A program made the translations under genes and the position numbers. DNA of 64,000 bases, taken from NCBI GenBank assembly GCA_023461275.1, contig JAEYMI010000020.1, positions 121,018 to 185,017 of the forward strand. The letters run 5' to 3'. This DNA comes from Actinomycetes bacterium (GTDB taxonomy: Bacteria > Actinomycetota > Actinomycetes > Mycobacteriales > Mycobacteriaceae). Of this stretch, positions 17,433-25,608 are shown piece by piece; the first letter of the stretch is position 1, and each line of letters starts with the position of its first letter. The notes below the pieces were generated by a model. The model worked only from the letters and a program-made list of their open reading frames with translations, was not told where the DNA came from and made no database searches.

Positions 17433-18190
17433 CGGTGGTGACCAAGCGGTTGTCGCGTCGAGCGGATGTGTGGCGGTATAGGTGGGATGCGTGGGATCGG
17501 TTGCGGGAGATCACCGTTCCTGATGGCACGGTGTTTGCGTATTCCTATGATCATGCGGGTCGTCGGGTGGCGAAGACAAATATGTCGTCGGGTGTGGTGA
17601 CGCGGTTTGGCTGGTTGGGTGACTTGATGGTCGAGCAGTCGATTGTGTCGGCTGCTGGTGGTGTGGGTGAGACGACGTCGTGGGCCTATGCGCCGGGTGC
17701 GTTGGTGCCGTTGGCGCAGGTGCATGCGTCGGGTGGTTCGGCTGTTGATGTGGCGGTGGTGGATTCGGGTCCGGTGTCGGTGGTCGATACCGGTGTGTTG
17801 AATCTGGGTGGTCCGCCGTCGGTGTCGTCGGGTGCGGGTGGTCGGTTGGCTTATCAGTCGTGGGTGGATCGTGAGTTCTTTGCGATTGTGGCTGATCAGG
17901 TGAGTTCGCCGGTGGCGTTGGTGGAGGCGTCGTCGGGTGAGGTTGTCGGCAGGGCTGTGTCGTCGGTATGGGGCTTGACGGCGTGGAGTGGTGAGGTGTC
18001 GACGCCGTGGAGGATGCCGGGGCAGTATTTCGATGCTGAGTCGGGGTTGCATTACAACCGGTTCCGGTATTACCAGCCGGGTACGGGTCGGTACGTGTCG
18101 CCGGATCCGTTGGGGTTGTCGCCGGCGCCAAATCCGTGTTCGTATCTGGGTAATCCTACGGTGGTGTGTGACCCGTTGGGGTTGGCGCCG
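17433..18190 (+). repeat. Rhs core segment duplicated in the orphan cassette (copy 2)
   Basis: Second copy of the 758-base Rhs core segment at 15779-16536, with no insertions or deletions relative to it. The two copies are offset by 1654 bases, so one crossover would delete the first toxin tip and immunity gene and fuse the second tip to the full-length Rhs protein. Confidence 0.9.
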
Positions 18191-18519
18191 ACGGACGGAT
18201 GTCAGAGGGCCAGCACCGGAGCGAGTAAGGATGGTTCAGGTCCGCCTCCGGTCCCTGAGCCAGAGGGGCGGGGTCCACAGGCGATACTGTGGCCCGCAAT
18301 CTCGCGGAGCAGATAGCCATGAGGGCAGTGCGGGCGAATCTGCACGAGGGAATGATGATCATCCGCGAAATTGGCGATCCTCGGTGGCCAGAGCCGGGAT
18401 GGGCAAAGTACACACAGCACTTCATCTATCACGATGCACTTGGCTACAAAAGGGGAATCGAAATTCATTACCTATGGAACCAGAGGTTGAACCTGTTTGA
18501 CGACTTCAAGTTCAAGTAG
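17435..18519 (+). pseudogene. Orphan Rhs-toxin cassette with frameshifted tip
   Basis: The first 252 codons repeat the end of the Rhs core. The cassette has no export domain, and I see no ribosome-binding site before the GTG at 17435, so it is probably silent. The new tip continues in frame to PVPEPEGRGPQA and then runs off into a stop at 18316. In the neighbouring frame the toxin resumes (TVARNLAEQIAMRAVRANL) and ends at 18519 with IEIHYLWNQRLNLFDDFKFK, an ending I know from many actinobacterial Rhs/CDI tips. The shift must lie between 18259 and about 18290, where the run GGGGCGGGG (18264-18272) occurs. It is therefore a pseudogene, a slippage site or a sequence error. Confidence 0.75.
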
Positions 18520-18544
18520 TATATAGACAAAGAATTGAGGCCGT

Positions 18545-19114
18545 GTGCTAATCACACCTGTCAGTACCTTGACGCCGAACGGGCACGGAGTGTCCACCCC
18601 CTATGTCACTACCGGCATTGTTATCGCCCTAGCTAGCAACCCACTTTGCGTGATCGTCGATGGCGATCGAATCGCGATGGTGGCGGCGAACGATTTCCAG
18701 TGGCCAAAGTATGACGATCCGTGGCCGCTGAGTCGAAGCTGGGTGTCTGGCAACGATATTCGGTTAGCTGAGCCCGTCCGAATGTTTGGTCGGCGGGAAC
18801 TGGTGGAGAAGGGCTGGGACTTCCTCGAAGAGCTTTATGAGGGTGGCCGCGCAGAGTACTCGCTGGCGTTACCTGAGCTGAGGATAGAAGAGTCCAGAGA
18901 CTGGTTAATTCGCTTGTTGTTTGAGTGGCGCACGGGTGCTTATTCATATCTTGAGGTGTCTCAATATGCGCTTGAGGCCTTAGGCTCTTCGATTGGTGAG
19001 TATCTGTTGTTAGAGGGAGTATCGACATACAATGTTCTTGTCGATTTAACTCTATTGGAGTCTGAGCCCGAGGATTGTGCTACGTATGTGGAAGTGCTGC
19101 TGAGGAGGGTGTGA
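18545..19114 (+). CDS. Putative immunity protein of the orphan toxin
   Basis: A 189-residue acidic protein of unknown family, rich in Leu/Glu helices in its second half (EESRDWLIRLLFEWRTG). The GTG start at 18545 has TTGAGG five bases upstream. It follows the orphan toxin tip by 25 bases, the same gap as between the first toxin and its immunity gene, so it is probably the tip's own immunity. The gene is clearly poorer in G+C than the core genome; for example 28 of 60 bases are G or C in 18961-19020. This indicates transfer. Confidence 0.6.
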   Translation: MLITPVSTLTPNGHGVSTPYVTTGIVIALASNPLCVIVDGDRIAMVAANDFQWPKYDDPWPLSRSWVSGNDIRLAEPVRMFGRRELVEKGWDFLEELYEGGRAEYSLALPELRIEESRDWLIRLLFEWRTGAYSYLEVSQYALEALGSSIGEYLLLEGVSTYNVLVDLTLLESEPEDCATYVEVLLRRV

Positions 19115-19217
19115 GCTGGGCGCAGTGCTAGCGTTGTTTCGAGGTGATTGTTGAGTGCGGGGAGTCGGAATTCGACCTCCGCAATCGGGGGTGCGAGCTC
19201 TGCTTAAGAGGTTGGGA

Positions 19218-19715
19218 ATGACCACACAAATTAGATCGTATCTGTGCGATCCGTTTGGTAAGCGGTTTGTTGAGCTGACATCGGACAATGTCGATGAGTT
19301 GAAGAGAAACAGGTACTTTTACGAGAGTGGCTATACCTACGGTGCCATAGAGCTCACGGTGGATGGGGTCAGCGTCTTCACCAAGACTATGTGGGACCTG
19401 GTGGATCAGCTCTGGGCTTACATCGTTCGAATGGTCCAGGAGCTGAAGGAAGTGGGAAGGGCGGAAGGCGGATTTCCCGATCAACCGCTTGATTTCTTCT
19501 TCGAGGCGGTTGGGAACCGGTCGCTCGTGAAGGTGTCTGCGTGGGCTCGTCCGCCAAAGAATCGTACTGTAGTGGTCGCAGATACCGAGAGCTTCGTGGA
19601 TTCGCTGCTCGCTGAGGCTGATCGAGTCTTTCGGCTATTTTTGATACTGATTCCTGAGCTAGCATCGGTGTATGAGCTTTGTCTTGAAGACATTGCTAAT
19701 TATTACAAGTTGTAA
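19218..19715 (+). CDS. Second copy of the first immunity family
   Basis: A 165-residue protein very close to the one at 16901-17398: it opens MTTQIRSYLCDPFGKRF and shares the segment DNVDE...KRNRYFYESGYTYG with only a few changes. The ATG at 19218 is chosen over an upstream in-frame GTG at 19155 because it aligns exactly with the relative's start. There is no toxin gene next to it, so it is an orphan immunity gene. It may protect against sister strains whose toxin tip is a variant of the one here. Confidence 0.65.
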   Translation: MTTQIRSYLCDPFGKRFVELTSDNVDELKRNRYFYESGYTYGAIELTVDGVSVFTKTMWDLVDQLWAYIVRMVQELKEVGRAEGGFPDQPLDFFFEAVGNRSLVKVSAWARPPKNRTVVVADTESFVDSLLAEADRVFRLFLILIPELASVYELCLEDIANYYKL

Positions 19716-19891
19716 AGCCGTCGGTACGGACCACCGACAGCGTCGCCGTGCAGCAATAGCCGTGCCCGATGGGTTGCCCATAAAGCGAATCGAGGTTTCT
19801 GGTGCTGCGTACAGGACTATGCCAACTCCGGGGTGTCACCACGCGCTCAACCCATCATCGAAGCGAAACGGCGTTTGCAGGAGGGCCCGGA

Positions 19892-20390
19892 ATGGCAACG
19901 CAGATTAGAACTTATATGTGTGATCCGTTTGGTAAGCGGTTTGTAGAGCTGACATCGGACAATTTCGACGAGCTGAAAGAGGAGCGAGTTCTTTTACCAG
20001 CGTCGCCGTACGTATGGTGCGATAGAATTGACGGTCGATCGTGTCAATGTCTTCACCAAGTCCATGTGGGACGAGGTGGGTGAACTCTGGGTCTACATTG
20101 TTCAGATGGTCCAAGAGCTGAAGGATGTCGGAAGGGCGGAACTGTGGTTTCCTGACCAACCGCTTGACTTTCTCTTCGAAGCAATTACAGGTCGGCCGCT
20201 CGTTAGGGTGACTGCGTGGGCTCCCCCGCAAAAGAATCGTAAGGTCGTGGTCACAGACGCTGATAGCCTCGTGAATTCGCTGCTCACCGAAGCCGAACGT
20301 GTCCTTCGGCTACTGCAGGAGCTGACACCTAGGGAAGCGGGAATGTATGACATATTCATTAGGGCAATTACCAACTACTCTAAGTCGTAG
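19892..20390 (+). pseudogene. Third, frameshifted copy of the first immunity family
   Basis: It starts well (AGGAGG, then MATQIRTYMCDPFGKRFVEL) but loses frame after about 30 codons. The remainder is readable in another frame from about 20028 (TVDRVNVFTKSMWDEVGELW to ITNYSKS). The damage lies between about 19980 and 20025, where the intact copies have NRYFYESGYTYG. The second half is still well conserved, so inactivation looks recent. The 176 bases before it (19716-19891) hold no convincing gene. Confidence 0.7.
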
Positions 20391-20480
20391 TTGTGATGCA
20401 TACGCGGCTATGGTCACGGTTAGTGCGTGGGAGGACAACCACCTCTGCTCGGCTTGACCAAACGAATTCAGGAGCCTGAG

Positions 20481-20897
20481 ATGACCGCTTTCGGTGGATG
20501 GAATAGGTTGCCTGAGGTTGCGCGTATTGGAGATGTGGACCCATCAAGCTACCTCTATAACTGGTGCGAGCGAGGCACGCTGGTAGCCATCTCAATGATC
20601 CATCAGCAGGCGTTTAGAAACTATCGCGACATGATAGTTCGAGACGATATACCTAACGCTGGAATTGACGACTGGGTTGTGCAGGTGGGTGATTTGGTCG
20701 CAGTGCAAAGCGTAGTGAACCGGATTGACATCTGGGATTTGGTGGAAGCTGATGATGAACTCTCGGAGTATCTGGCTAATTGGCTGTGTTTGGGCTGGAC
20801 GCGAACCGTGAAATCTCAGTTTCCCGAACTAGAGATCGTTGTTGATGTGAATAAGGAGACTAATGGCTATGGCGTCACGCTATTCCGTGTGTTCTGA
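20481..20897 (+). CDS. Orphan immunity-like protein, family A (copy 1)
   Basis: A 138-residue acidic protein beginning MTAFGGWNRLPEVARIGDVD, with AGGAG upstream of the ATG. I do not recognise a Pfam family, but it is plainly related to the protein at 26298-26717: both share NRIDIWDL/NRIDVWDL, an E-D-D-L-like acidic turn, a W...GW segment and the ending NGYGVTL. Two diverged copies in one toxin island argue for an immunity function. There is no adjacent toxin. Confidence 0.5.
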   Translation: MTAFGGWNRLPEVARIGDVDPSSYLYNWCERGTLVAISMIHQQAFRNYRDMIVRDDIPNAGIDDWVVQVGDLVAVQSVVNRIDIWDLVEADDELSEYLANWLCLGWTRTVKSQFPELEIVVDVNKETNGYGVTLFRVF

Positions 20898-20962
20898 CCA
20901 TCTCATTGCGACGAGCTCCGCCGGGACCTGCCGCCAGATGCCTGCAAGTCGGTATAGACCGG

Positions 20963-21508
20963 ATGCTGCTCGTGAATGACTTGTGTGAGCTACTGCAGAT
21001 GCACGCTTGTTCAATATATGAAGCGGACGCGACAGGAAGTCCAGCACCTTTTCAAGAGGTGCATCCGTGGGGCGCACTGTCATTCGGCTTGGTGATTGTT
21101 GGTTTCGATGAGGGTATCGAGCTCGAATTGCGTCCGGTAGCAAGCAATGTCGACTCGATTGAGTATCAAATCCGGCATCGTGAAGGTCGAAGCTCCGCCG
21201 TCGGTATGCCGACCAACCTATCCCGTTACGTTGGCTTGGCGTTGCAGGGCGTTCGTGCGGCTCGTTCGGGCGTGTCCGCCAAGAGTCCGGAAGTGTCGAT
21301 GTGGGCTATCACGCTTGAATTCGACGAGGGAGCACAGCTCTCTGTTTGCCTCGGTGATGTTGGGTTGGACCCTGCCATCCCGGAGTACCTACCGGATTCG
21401 CTGCTGCTCATTGGCGATCCCAGAATTGCTTCTGACTATAGGGTCGGCGGGACCTCCTGCCTCGGGATTCGAATATGTGGGTTCCCGTCATCCGAATCGG
21501 ACGAGTAG
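20963..21508 (+). CDS. Unknown protein in the immunity array
   Basis: About 181 residues from the ATG at 20963 (an earlier in-frame start at 20906 is possible but its extra residues look like untranslated sequence). The protein is acidic, has alternating beta strands (LSFGLVIVGFDEGIELELRPV) and no signal peptide. No family recognised. Its only functional clue is position among other small immunity-like genes. Confidence 0.45.
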   Translation: MLLVNDLCELLQMHACSIYEADATGSPAPFQEVHPWGALSFGLVIVGFDEGIELELRPVASNVDSIEYQIRHREGRSSAVGMPTNLSRYVGLALQGVRAARSGVSAKSPEVSMWAITLEFDEGAQLSVCLGDVGLDPAIPEYLPDSLLLIGDPRIASDYRVGGTSCLGIRICGFPSSESDE

Positions 21509-21873
21509 AGGTTCGAATGGAGCCCGCGGTATGCGCCGGGTCCGCAACACTCCAGATGCATCCGTACGCACAGCAGCATCTGGGAGTTGTTGATCCCCAC
21601 GTACAGCCAGATCCCACCTGCGGGGCCAGGTGGTTACAGGCCCGGGATTCAGGTGCCGCGTAGAACGCGACGGTCGTCGGGTGCGTGGATCGCGCTTGGC
21701 ATCATCGGGCCGATCAAATTTGGCCAGGTCCGGAGGCGGAACGCAGATGAGCGGTCTGGCGAATCAAATCTGTAGCAGGTCGATGGTCTCGTCTGCGATC
21801 CTATTGAGACACAGCTCTGTTGAGGCTGGTGTGACCTGGCCGTTGCTACTTGCTGATAGGGGGTTCGCTGAAG
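21509..21873 (+). other. Gene-poor stretch with remnants of a small membrane protein
   Basis: No intact gene is convincing in these 365 bases. Translating 21587-21715 gives a Pro/Gly-rich piece followed by a hydrophobic segment (SSGAWIALGIIGPI), and another frame just upstream gives HPYAQQ. Together they look like the N-terminus of a proline-rich tail-anchored membrane protein broken by a frameshift. The rest is unassigned. Confidence 0.35.
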
Positions 21874-22134
21874 TTGGCTACCGAGGAGATCGTCGCGGCG
21901 CTTACAAGTGTTGTCGACGCAATCGAGGGTTCTGTTCCTGACGACCGTATTGCGACTTTCCGTGAATACATCTGGGCTAACGAGTCAACTCTCGCGGTCG
22001 AAGAGATATGGGCGCTCATTGAAGACTTGGAGATAGATCACGAAGACTGGGTCTTGGACAAGCTGAAGCTGGTGGGCGAAAAGGTGGGAGTCGACCCCTC
22101 GTGGTTTGGCGATCTACCACCTCGCGCAGGTTAG
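21874..22134 (+). CDS. MafI-like small immunity protein
   Basis: About 86 residues from a TTG at 21874, which has AGGGGG ten bases upstream; the frame is open further upstream. The helical acidic sequence with NESTLAVEEIWALIEDL recalls the core helix of MafI-type immunity proteins, but less clearly than the next gene. It ends four bases before the ATG at 22139, so the two are co-translated. Confidence 0.45.
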   Translation: MATEEIVAALTSVVDAIEGSVPDDRIATFREYIWANESTLAVEEIWALIEDLEIDHEDWVLDKLKLVGEKVGVDPSWFGDLPPRAG

Positions 22135-22138
22135 GACA

Positions 22139-22414
22139 ATGGACATTGAACTCTATGAGCGTATCCGCGGAGAAATACTGGACCTTCTTTCGAAGGTTGG
22201 CCACCTTCTACCCGAGCGAAATATCGATGATGTTCGTGTATTCGCTGATGTCGCCGAGTTTGGACTAGCGGTAGAGCTTATCTGCGTCCAACTCTATGAG
22301 TACGACCGTAAACTGAGCGCAGAGCCGCTGAAGATGCTCCAATCCCTGGTTGATGAACTCCGATTGAATGACGACTTAATGGATGGGCTGGCGGCGGGGG
22401 ATAGAGCACCATGA
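22139..22414 (+). CDS. MafI family immunity protein (copy 1)
   Basis: A 91-residue acidic helical protein. The segment VFADVAEFGLAVELICVQLYEYD is the diagnostic helix pair of the MafI-type immunity family. It is a close relative of the protein at 23522-23818 (EFGLAVDQICQQLYEYD). The ATG follows AGGTTAGGAC. The next gene starts with an ATGA overlap. It would bind and neutralise a toxin tip in the cytoplasm; the matching toxin is not in this window. Confidence 0.65.
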   Translation: MDIELYERIRGEILDLLSKVGHLLPERNIDDVRVFADVAEFGLAVELICVQLYEYDRKLSAEPLKMLQSLVDELRLNDDLMDGLAAGDRAP

Positions 22415-23190
22415 CGTCGTCGAGAAGCCTTGCGTTATACGGTCAAGGCCTGCCAGCTGGGCTCGTTGTCCCGAACGAGTATTGGAGTCTGTTGGACGAA
22501 TATAACCTAGAGGAACTAGGTCGATGGCAGTTCGAGGCGCAAGAAAGGCTCGCATGGATGTACCGTGGCCTGAAACAGCAGTATCCTGAGAGGGTATATG
22601 TTCCATTCGCAACGCGAGTAGATCAAGACGAAGTCGCTTGCTGGACACTGCCTTCGCCAAAGATCGTTCAGATCCACGACTACACGGATCCGGGGTGGGA
22701 ACGTCCTCGGTACTACGCAGACTTTCGCTCGTTCATGCGCAGCGTGGTAGATGACATATTCGATACTTGGCTAGATATAGGAAGTGGTTCTAGTACCTTT
22801 CCGATGGAGGATGTGACTATCGAACCTGATCTGCTTTACGCTAGTGGCGATCTGCCGCTCGGATTCGTTGTCCCGGACGCCTACATAGCGTTCGACGATC
22901 TTGAGATGGCATCGGTAGGGCAGTGGACCTTGGAACCCAGAGTGAGATTGCGGGAGATATTTCGCGATCTCCGTTCCGTAAATCCGGGCCGATGGTTGAT
23001 GCCATTTGCATGGCGCAGCGGCGGCGACAACGCCGTCTGTTGGACCTACCCGAACGTCGGTGTTGAGGAAGTAGCCGGCATCAAGACCGGCGAAGTCGCA
23101 ACGGTCTCGTGGTACCCGGACGAACGGGCGTGGATGCATAAAGTTGTCGAGGAGATGCTCGACTCCCGGCCGAAAGGCGATGGTCGTTGA
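22411..23190 (+). CDS. Tandem SMI1/KNR4 (SUKH)-like immunity protein
   Basis: A 259-residue protein made of two related halves. Residues about 12-125 contain LPAGLVVPNEY, VYVPFATRVDQDEVACWTL and IVQIHDYTDPGWE. Residues about 147-255 contain LPLGFVVPDAY, WLMPFAWRSGGDNAVCWTY and a shorter copy of the final strand. The PFA.R...D.vaCW pattern is the SMI1/KNR4 (SUKH) signature common in toxin immunity proteins. Duplication of the whole domain within one chain is less usual and may allow binding of two toxins. It overlaps the MafI-like gene by four bases. Confidence 0.65.
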   Translation: MTSSRSLALYGQGLPAGLVVPNEYWSLLDEYNLEELGRWQFEAQERLAWMYRGLKQQYPERVYVPFATRVDQDEVACWTLPSPKIVQIHDYTDPGWERPRYYADFRSFMRSVVDDIFDTWLDIGSGSSTFPMEDVTIEPDLLYASGDLPLGFVVPDAYIAFDDLEMASVGQWTLEPRVRLREIFRDLRSVNPGRWLMPFAWRSGGDNAVCWTYPNVGVEEVAGIKTGEVATVSWYPDERAWMHKVVEEMLDSRPKGDGR

Positions 23191-23473
23191 CGAAGCAGGA
23201 GTATCCGGATGCTGAAGTCATGCGCGCTGTGCTGTCGGGTCTTGTCGATGGCGAGATCTCATGCACGTCCGCGGCCGATTGGGCTTCGCAATAGATCGCC
23301 GGCGACCAAGGCCTCGGCAGTACGCAAGACATGTGCGTGTGGAACGCCATCGCACACACCTGGCAGGGGCCGATCTCGAGACTCGGCTGGGGGTGTTCCT
23401 GCACAGTGACAAGGACTTTGAACACTGGCGACGGCAGTTCGACGAGTGCATGGCCGGCTGTACCACTCGGTGA
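23187..23473 (+). pseudogene. Broken immunity-like gene, family C
   Basis: Starts with TTG overlapping the previous stop and encodes EVMRAVLSGLVDGEISCTSAADWAS before a TAG at about codon 36. Further pieces of the same kind of protein appear in other frames: VWNAIAH (23338 onward) and GVFLHSDKDFEHWRRQF (to 23473). The order and spacing match the intact family C proteins at 24657-25010 and 28021-28389 (LLSG..REEV..W, VW.AI/SI, DARLWREQ). At least two frame changes separate the pieces, so it is a decayed copy. Confidence 0.55.
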
Positions 23474-23521
23474 GGACCGTCGAGATCCGTCGTTGGTTGA
23501 GGGGAGTAGGGGGAATGCAGG

Positions 23522-23818
23522 ATGGATGTCGAATTCTATGAGCGTATTCGTCTAGAGATATCGGACCTTCTCGCCCGTATTGGCCATCTCCTGCCTGCGG
23601 ACACTGTCGATGACGTCCGCATATTCGCCGATGCTGCCGAGTTTGGACTGGCGGTCGACCAGATCTGCCAGCAGCTGTACGAGTACGATAAGACGCTGGA
23701 CCAGCAGAGTTTTGCCTCACTCAAATCTTTGGTGGAGGACGTCCGGGTAGATTTTCCCTTGCTGAGTAGATTGGCCGCTCCGAATGCGGAGCAGGATTCC
23801 ATTTGTCGTCCGCGGTGA
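23522..23818 (+). CDS. MafI family immunity protein (copy 2)
   Basis: A 98-residue acidic helical protein opening MDVEFYERIRLEISDLLARI, homologous along its length to the one at 22139-22414. The diagnostic EFGLAVDQICQQLYEYD helix pair is present. The following gene starts with GTGA over its stop codon. It is a second, diverged member of the same immunity family within 1.4 kb. Confidence 0.65.
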   Translation: MDVEFYERIRLEISDLLARIGHLLPADTVDDVRIFADAAEFGLAVDQICQQLYEYDKTLDQQSFASLKSLVEDVRVDFPLLSRLAAPNAEQDSICRPR

Positions 23819-24663
23819 GTTCAAGCGGATCAGTCCTGCAGTTCAGGACTGATGTTCCACTCGGCAGTGCGGCATCGGTTCACCATTACGATATTTCTTT
23901 GTCTGGTCACTCCCAGGAGGTTAAGGAAAGGTTATCGAACTTGCCGCTGAACCCACCATCGACGCTCAGGTCGATGGACGCATTCGCCGACTCGCTGTTT
24001 GAGGGCATAAGTGATGCGCAATCGTCCCTGGAAATTGCCTTGTTCAACTGGCCTGACCTCTACCGTGGCAACCAGGCGCTCTGGCAATCACTGATGTTGG
24101 CTTTCGGGGTCGCATTCGATGGTGCCGCACGCAGTGTTCAGACATTTTCTGATGAAGGTGACGCTGAATTCCAGAGAACTCCGCATAGGTCGGTTCGGTT
24201 TCAATCCGACCATAGGCACCTGCGTGGACCCGATACTCTTGATAAAGCAGTGTTTGAAATTGGGTTCGAAAGACGCAAGGGCTCAATCGAAGAGAGTTTG
24301 TACGTCGAATTTGATTCACAGGGATGCGTCGGGCCTGAGCAGTTCGGTGCAGCCGTGGCGGAAGCCTGGGGTGGCGCATGGCTGGAATCGGCACGCGTCA
24401 CCAGTTGGGTTGATCTGAAAATCCTCATCCGTGACCGCGTTGCACGAACGGCAGTCGACCAGGTCTGTTTGCAGTGGAATGGTAGAAGACACTCACGAGG
24501 ATCCGGATCGACGCTTGTAGAGACTGAGTATGAATCGGGTTGTCGTTTTGTCGAACTGCTGTGGTCGATCGTCGTCGATCTCGAGAGTGCCTCGTTGGAT
24601 GAATCTGAACTGCCTGAGTTCCGTGTCTGTATCGGTCCGATGAGTAGGCCGATTCCGTGGTAG
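23815..24663 (+). CDS. Unknown protein in the immunity array
   Basis: A 282-residue soluble protein from the GTG that overlaps the preceding stop (GTGA). It shows several predicted strands (ASVHHYDISLSG, VRFQSD, KAVFEIGFERRKG) and no recognisable motif, signal peptide or membrane helix. Translational coupling to a MafI-like gene places it in the immunity operon. It could be a larger immunity protein or a fragment of an accessory module. Confidence 0.45.
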   Translation: MSSSGSVLQFRTDVPLGSAASVHHYDISLSGHSQEVKERLSNLPLNPPSTLRSMDAFADSLFEGISDAQSSLEIALFNWPDLYRGNQALWQSLMLAFGVAFDGAARSVQTFSDEGDAEFQRTPHRSVRFQSDHRHLRGPDTLDKAVFEIGFERRKGSIEESLYVEFDSQGCVGPEQFGAAVAEAWGGAWLESARVTSWVDLKILIRDRVARTAVDQVCLQWNGRRHSRGSGSTLVETEYESGCRFVELLWSIVVDLESASLDESELPEFRVCIGPMSRPIPW

Positions 24664-25010
24664 ATGGGCGTAGATTTCCCGGCCGATGTGACATGTGTGC
24701 AATTTTCGATGATCTATTGTCTGGTGTGCTGGGGCGAGAAGAGGTCAGCGCGTGGACGACGTACTGGGATACGCACGAGGATGCTGTCCCAGAAGACTTT
24801 GATCCGCTGGTCTGGCATTCCATTGAGAGTTTGTCAATGATAGACGAGAGGCTGGAAGACGGTTCTCCGCTATTCTCAACCATCGATATAGGTGATTGGC
24901 GAAACCAACTGGGCTGCTCGGGCGTGCAAGGTGAAGGCGACGGAAAGCGGTATATTCATGGATTCAACTGGCCGGAGGATGCGAGATCACGCTCTGAGAA
25001 GTATCGGTAG
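24657..25010 (+). CDS. Orphan immunity-like protein, family C (copy 2)
   Basis: A 117-residue acidic protein from the GTG at 24657, whose start overlaps the previous gene's end. It shares with 28021-28389 the segments CAIFDDLLSG, REEV..W, FDPLVWHSIESLSM / FDEVVWDAIGSFSM and DWRNQLGCSG / LWREQAGCSG. The decayed gene at 23187-23473 is a third member. The compact acidic fold and repetition within the island support an immunity role. Its 3' end overlaps the next gene by 32 bases. Confidence 0.55.
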   Translation: MVDGRRFPGRCDMCAIFDDLLSGVLGREEVSAWTTYWDTHEDAVPEDFDPLVWHSIESLSMIDERLEDGSPLFSTIDIGDWRNQLGCSGVQGEGDGKRYIHGFNWPEDARSRSEKYR

Positions 25011-25500
25011 CAATCTCACAATCGACCGGGCACGCGAGCTCACCGCTGCGCTCGAGACAATCGGTGATTGGCGACGAGAATTTGTGCATGACGCCTACTA
25101 TGTGACGCTTGATGGAGAGTCGCGTATCGCGACTATCGAATCAGATGATGATGTTGATCTGCACGTTCACATGGCGTTCAGTGAATTTGCCGAGGTGGTT
25201 CGTGACTACACAACGTCGATAGAGCAGCATCCAGCTGACTTCTTGGACAGATGGTGCCAGGCCCAGGGCACGAGCGCGGGTGGACCGCGCGCGTCGTTGT
25301 CCATTCGAGAAGAGCGCAGGTGCTGGGTTCTTGAGGTGGATCTCGATGGAACGCCGCTCGAAGGTGTGAGTGGCCGATCAACGCTACGTTCGGAGAGTTC
25401 TGATGGCCATTGTTACGTTGCAGAGGCGAGTGGAACAGGAGCTCTGGTTGAGTTGCTGTCACAATTCCGGCATTTTGCTGGATACATTGCTCACACCTGA
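24979..25500 (+). CDS. Unknown protein in the immunity array
   Basis: About 173 residues from ATG 24979; earlier in-frame starts at 24958 or 24892 are possible, and the GGAGG directly abutting the 24979 ATG does not settle it. The sequence has DAYYVTLDGESRIATIES, a long acidic helix (FSEFAEVVRDYTTSIEQH) and a C-terminal GALVELLSQFRHFAGYI helix, a layout common to DUF-type immunity proteins. No family is recognised. The 108 bases after it (25501-25608) show no gene. Confidence 0.45.
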   Translation: MRDHALRSIGSNLTIDRARELTAALETIGDWRREFVHDAYYVTLDGESRIATIESDDDVDLHVHMAFSEFAEVVRDYTTSIEQHPADFLDRWCQAQGTSAGGPRASLSIREERRCWVLEVDLDGTPLEGVSGRSTLRSESSDGHCYVAEASGTGALVELLSQFRHFAGYIAHT

Positions 25501-25608
25501 CGCATGTCCGCGAGATGACCGCGAGATTGAGCACATCAAGTCGCAGCGGTGCCCGGCGTCGGGCGCTGTGACATCGCCCGTCTTCCTCATCCGCCGGCGG
25601 GGGTTGCG

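Noticed and set aside
16075..18131. His/Arg/Thr-rich minus-strand open frames opposite the Rhs core copies
   Set aside because: They occur twice only because the underlying Rhs segment is duplicated; products such as PRHHTRRR-type strings are typical antisense of GTG/GGT-rich codons.
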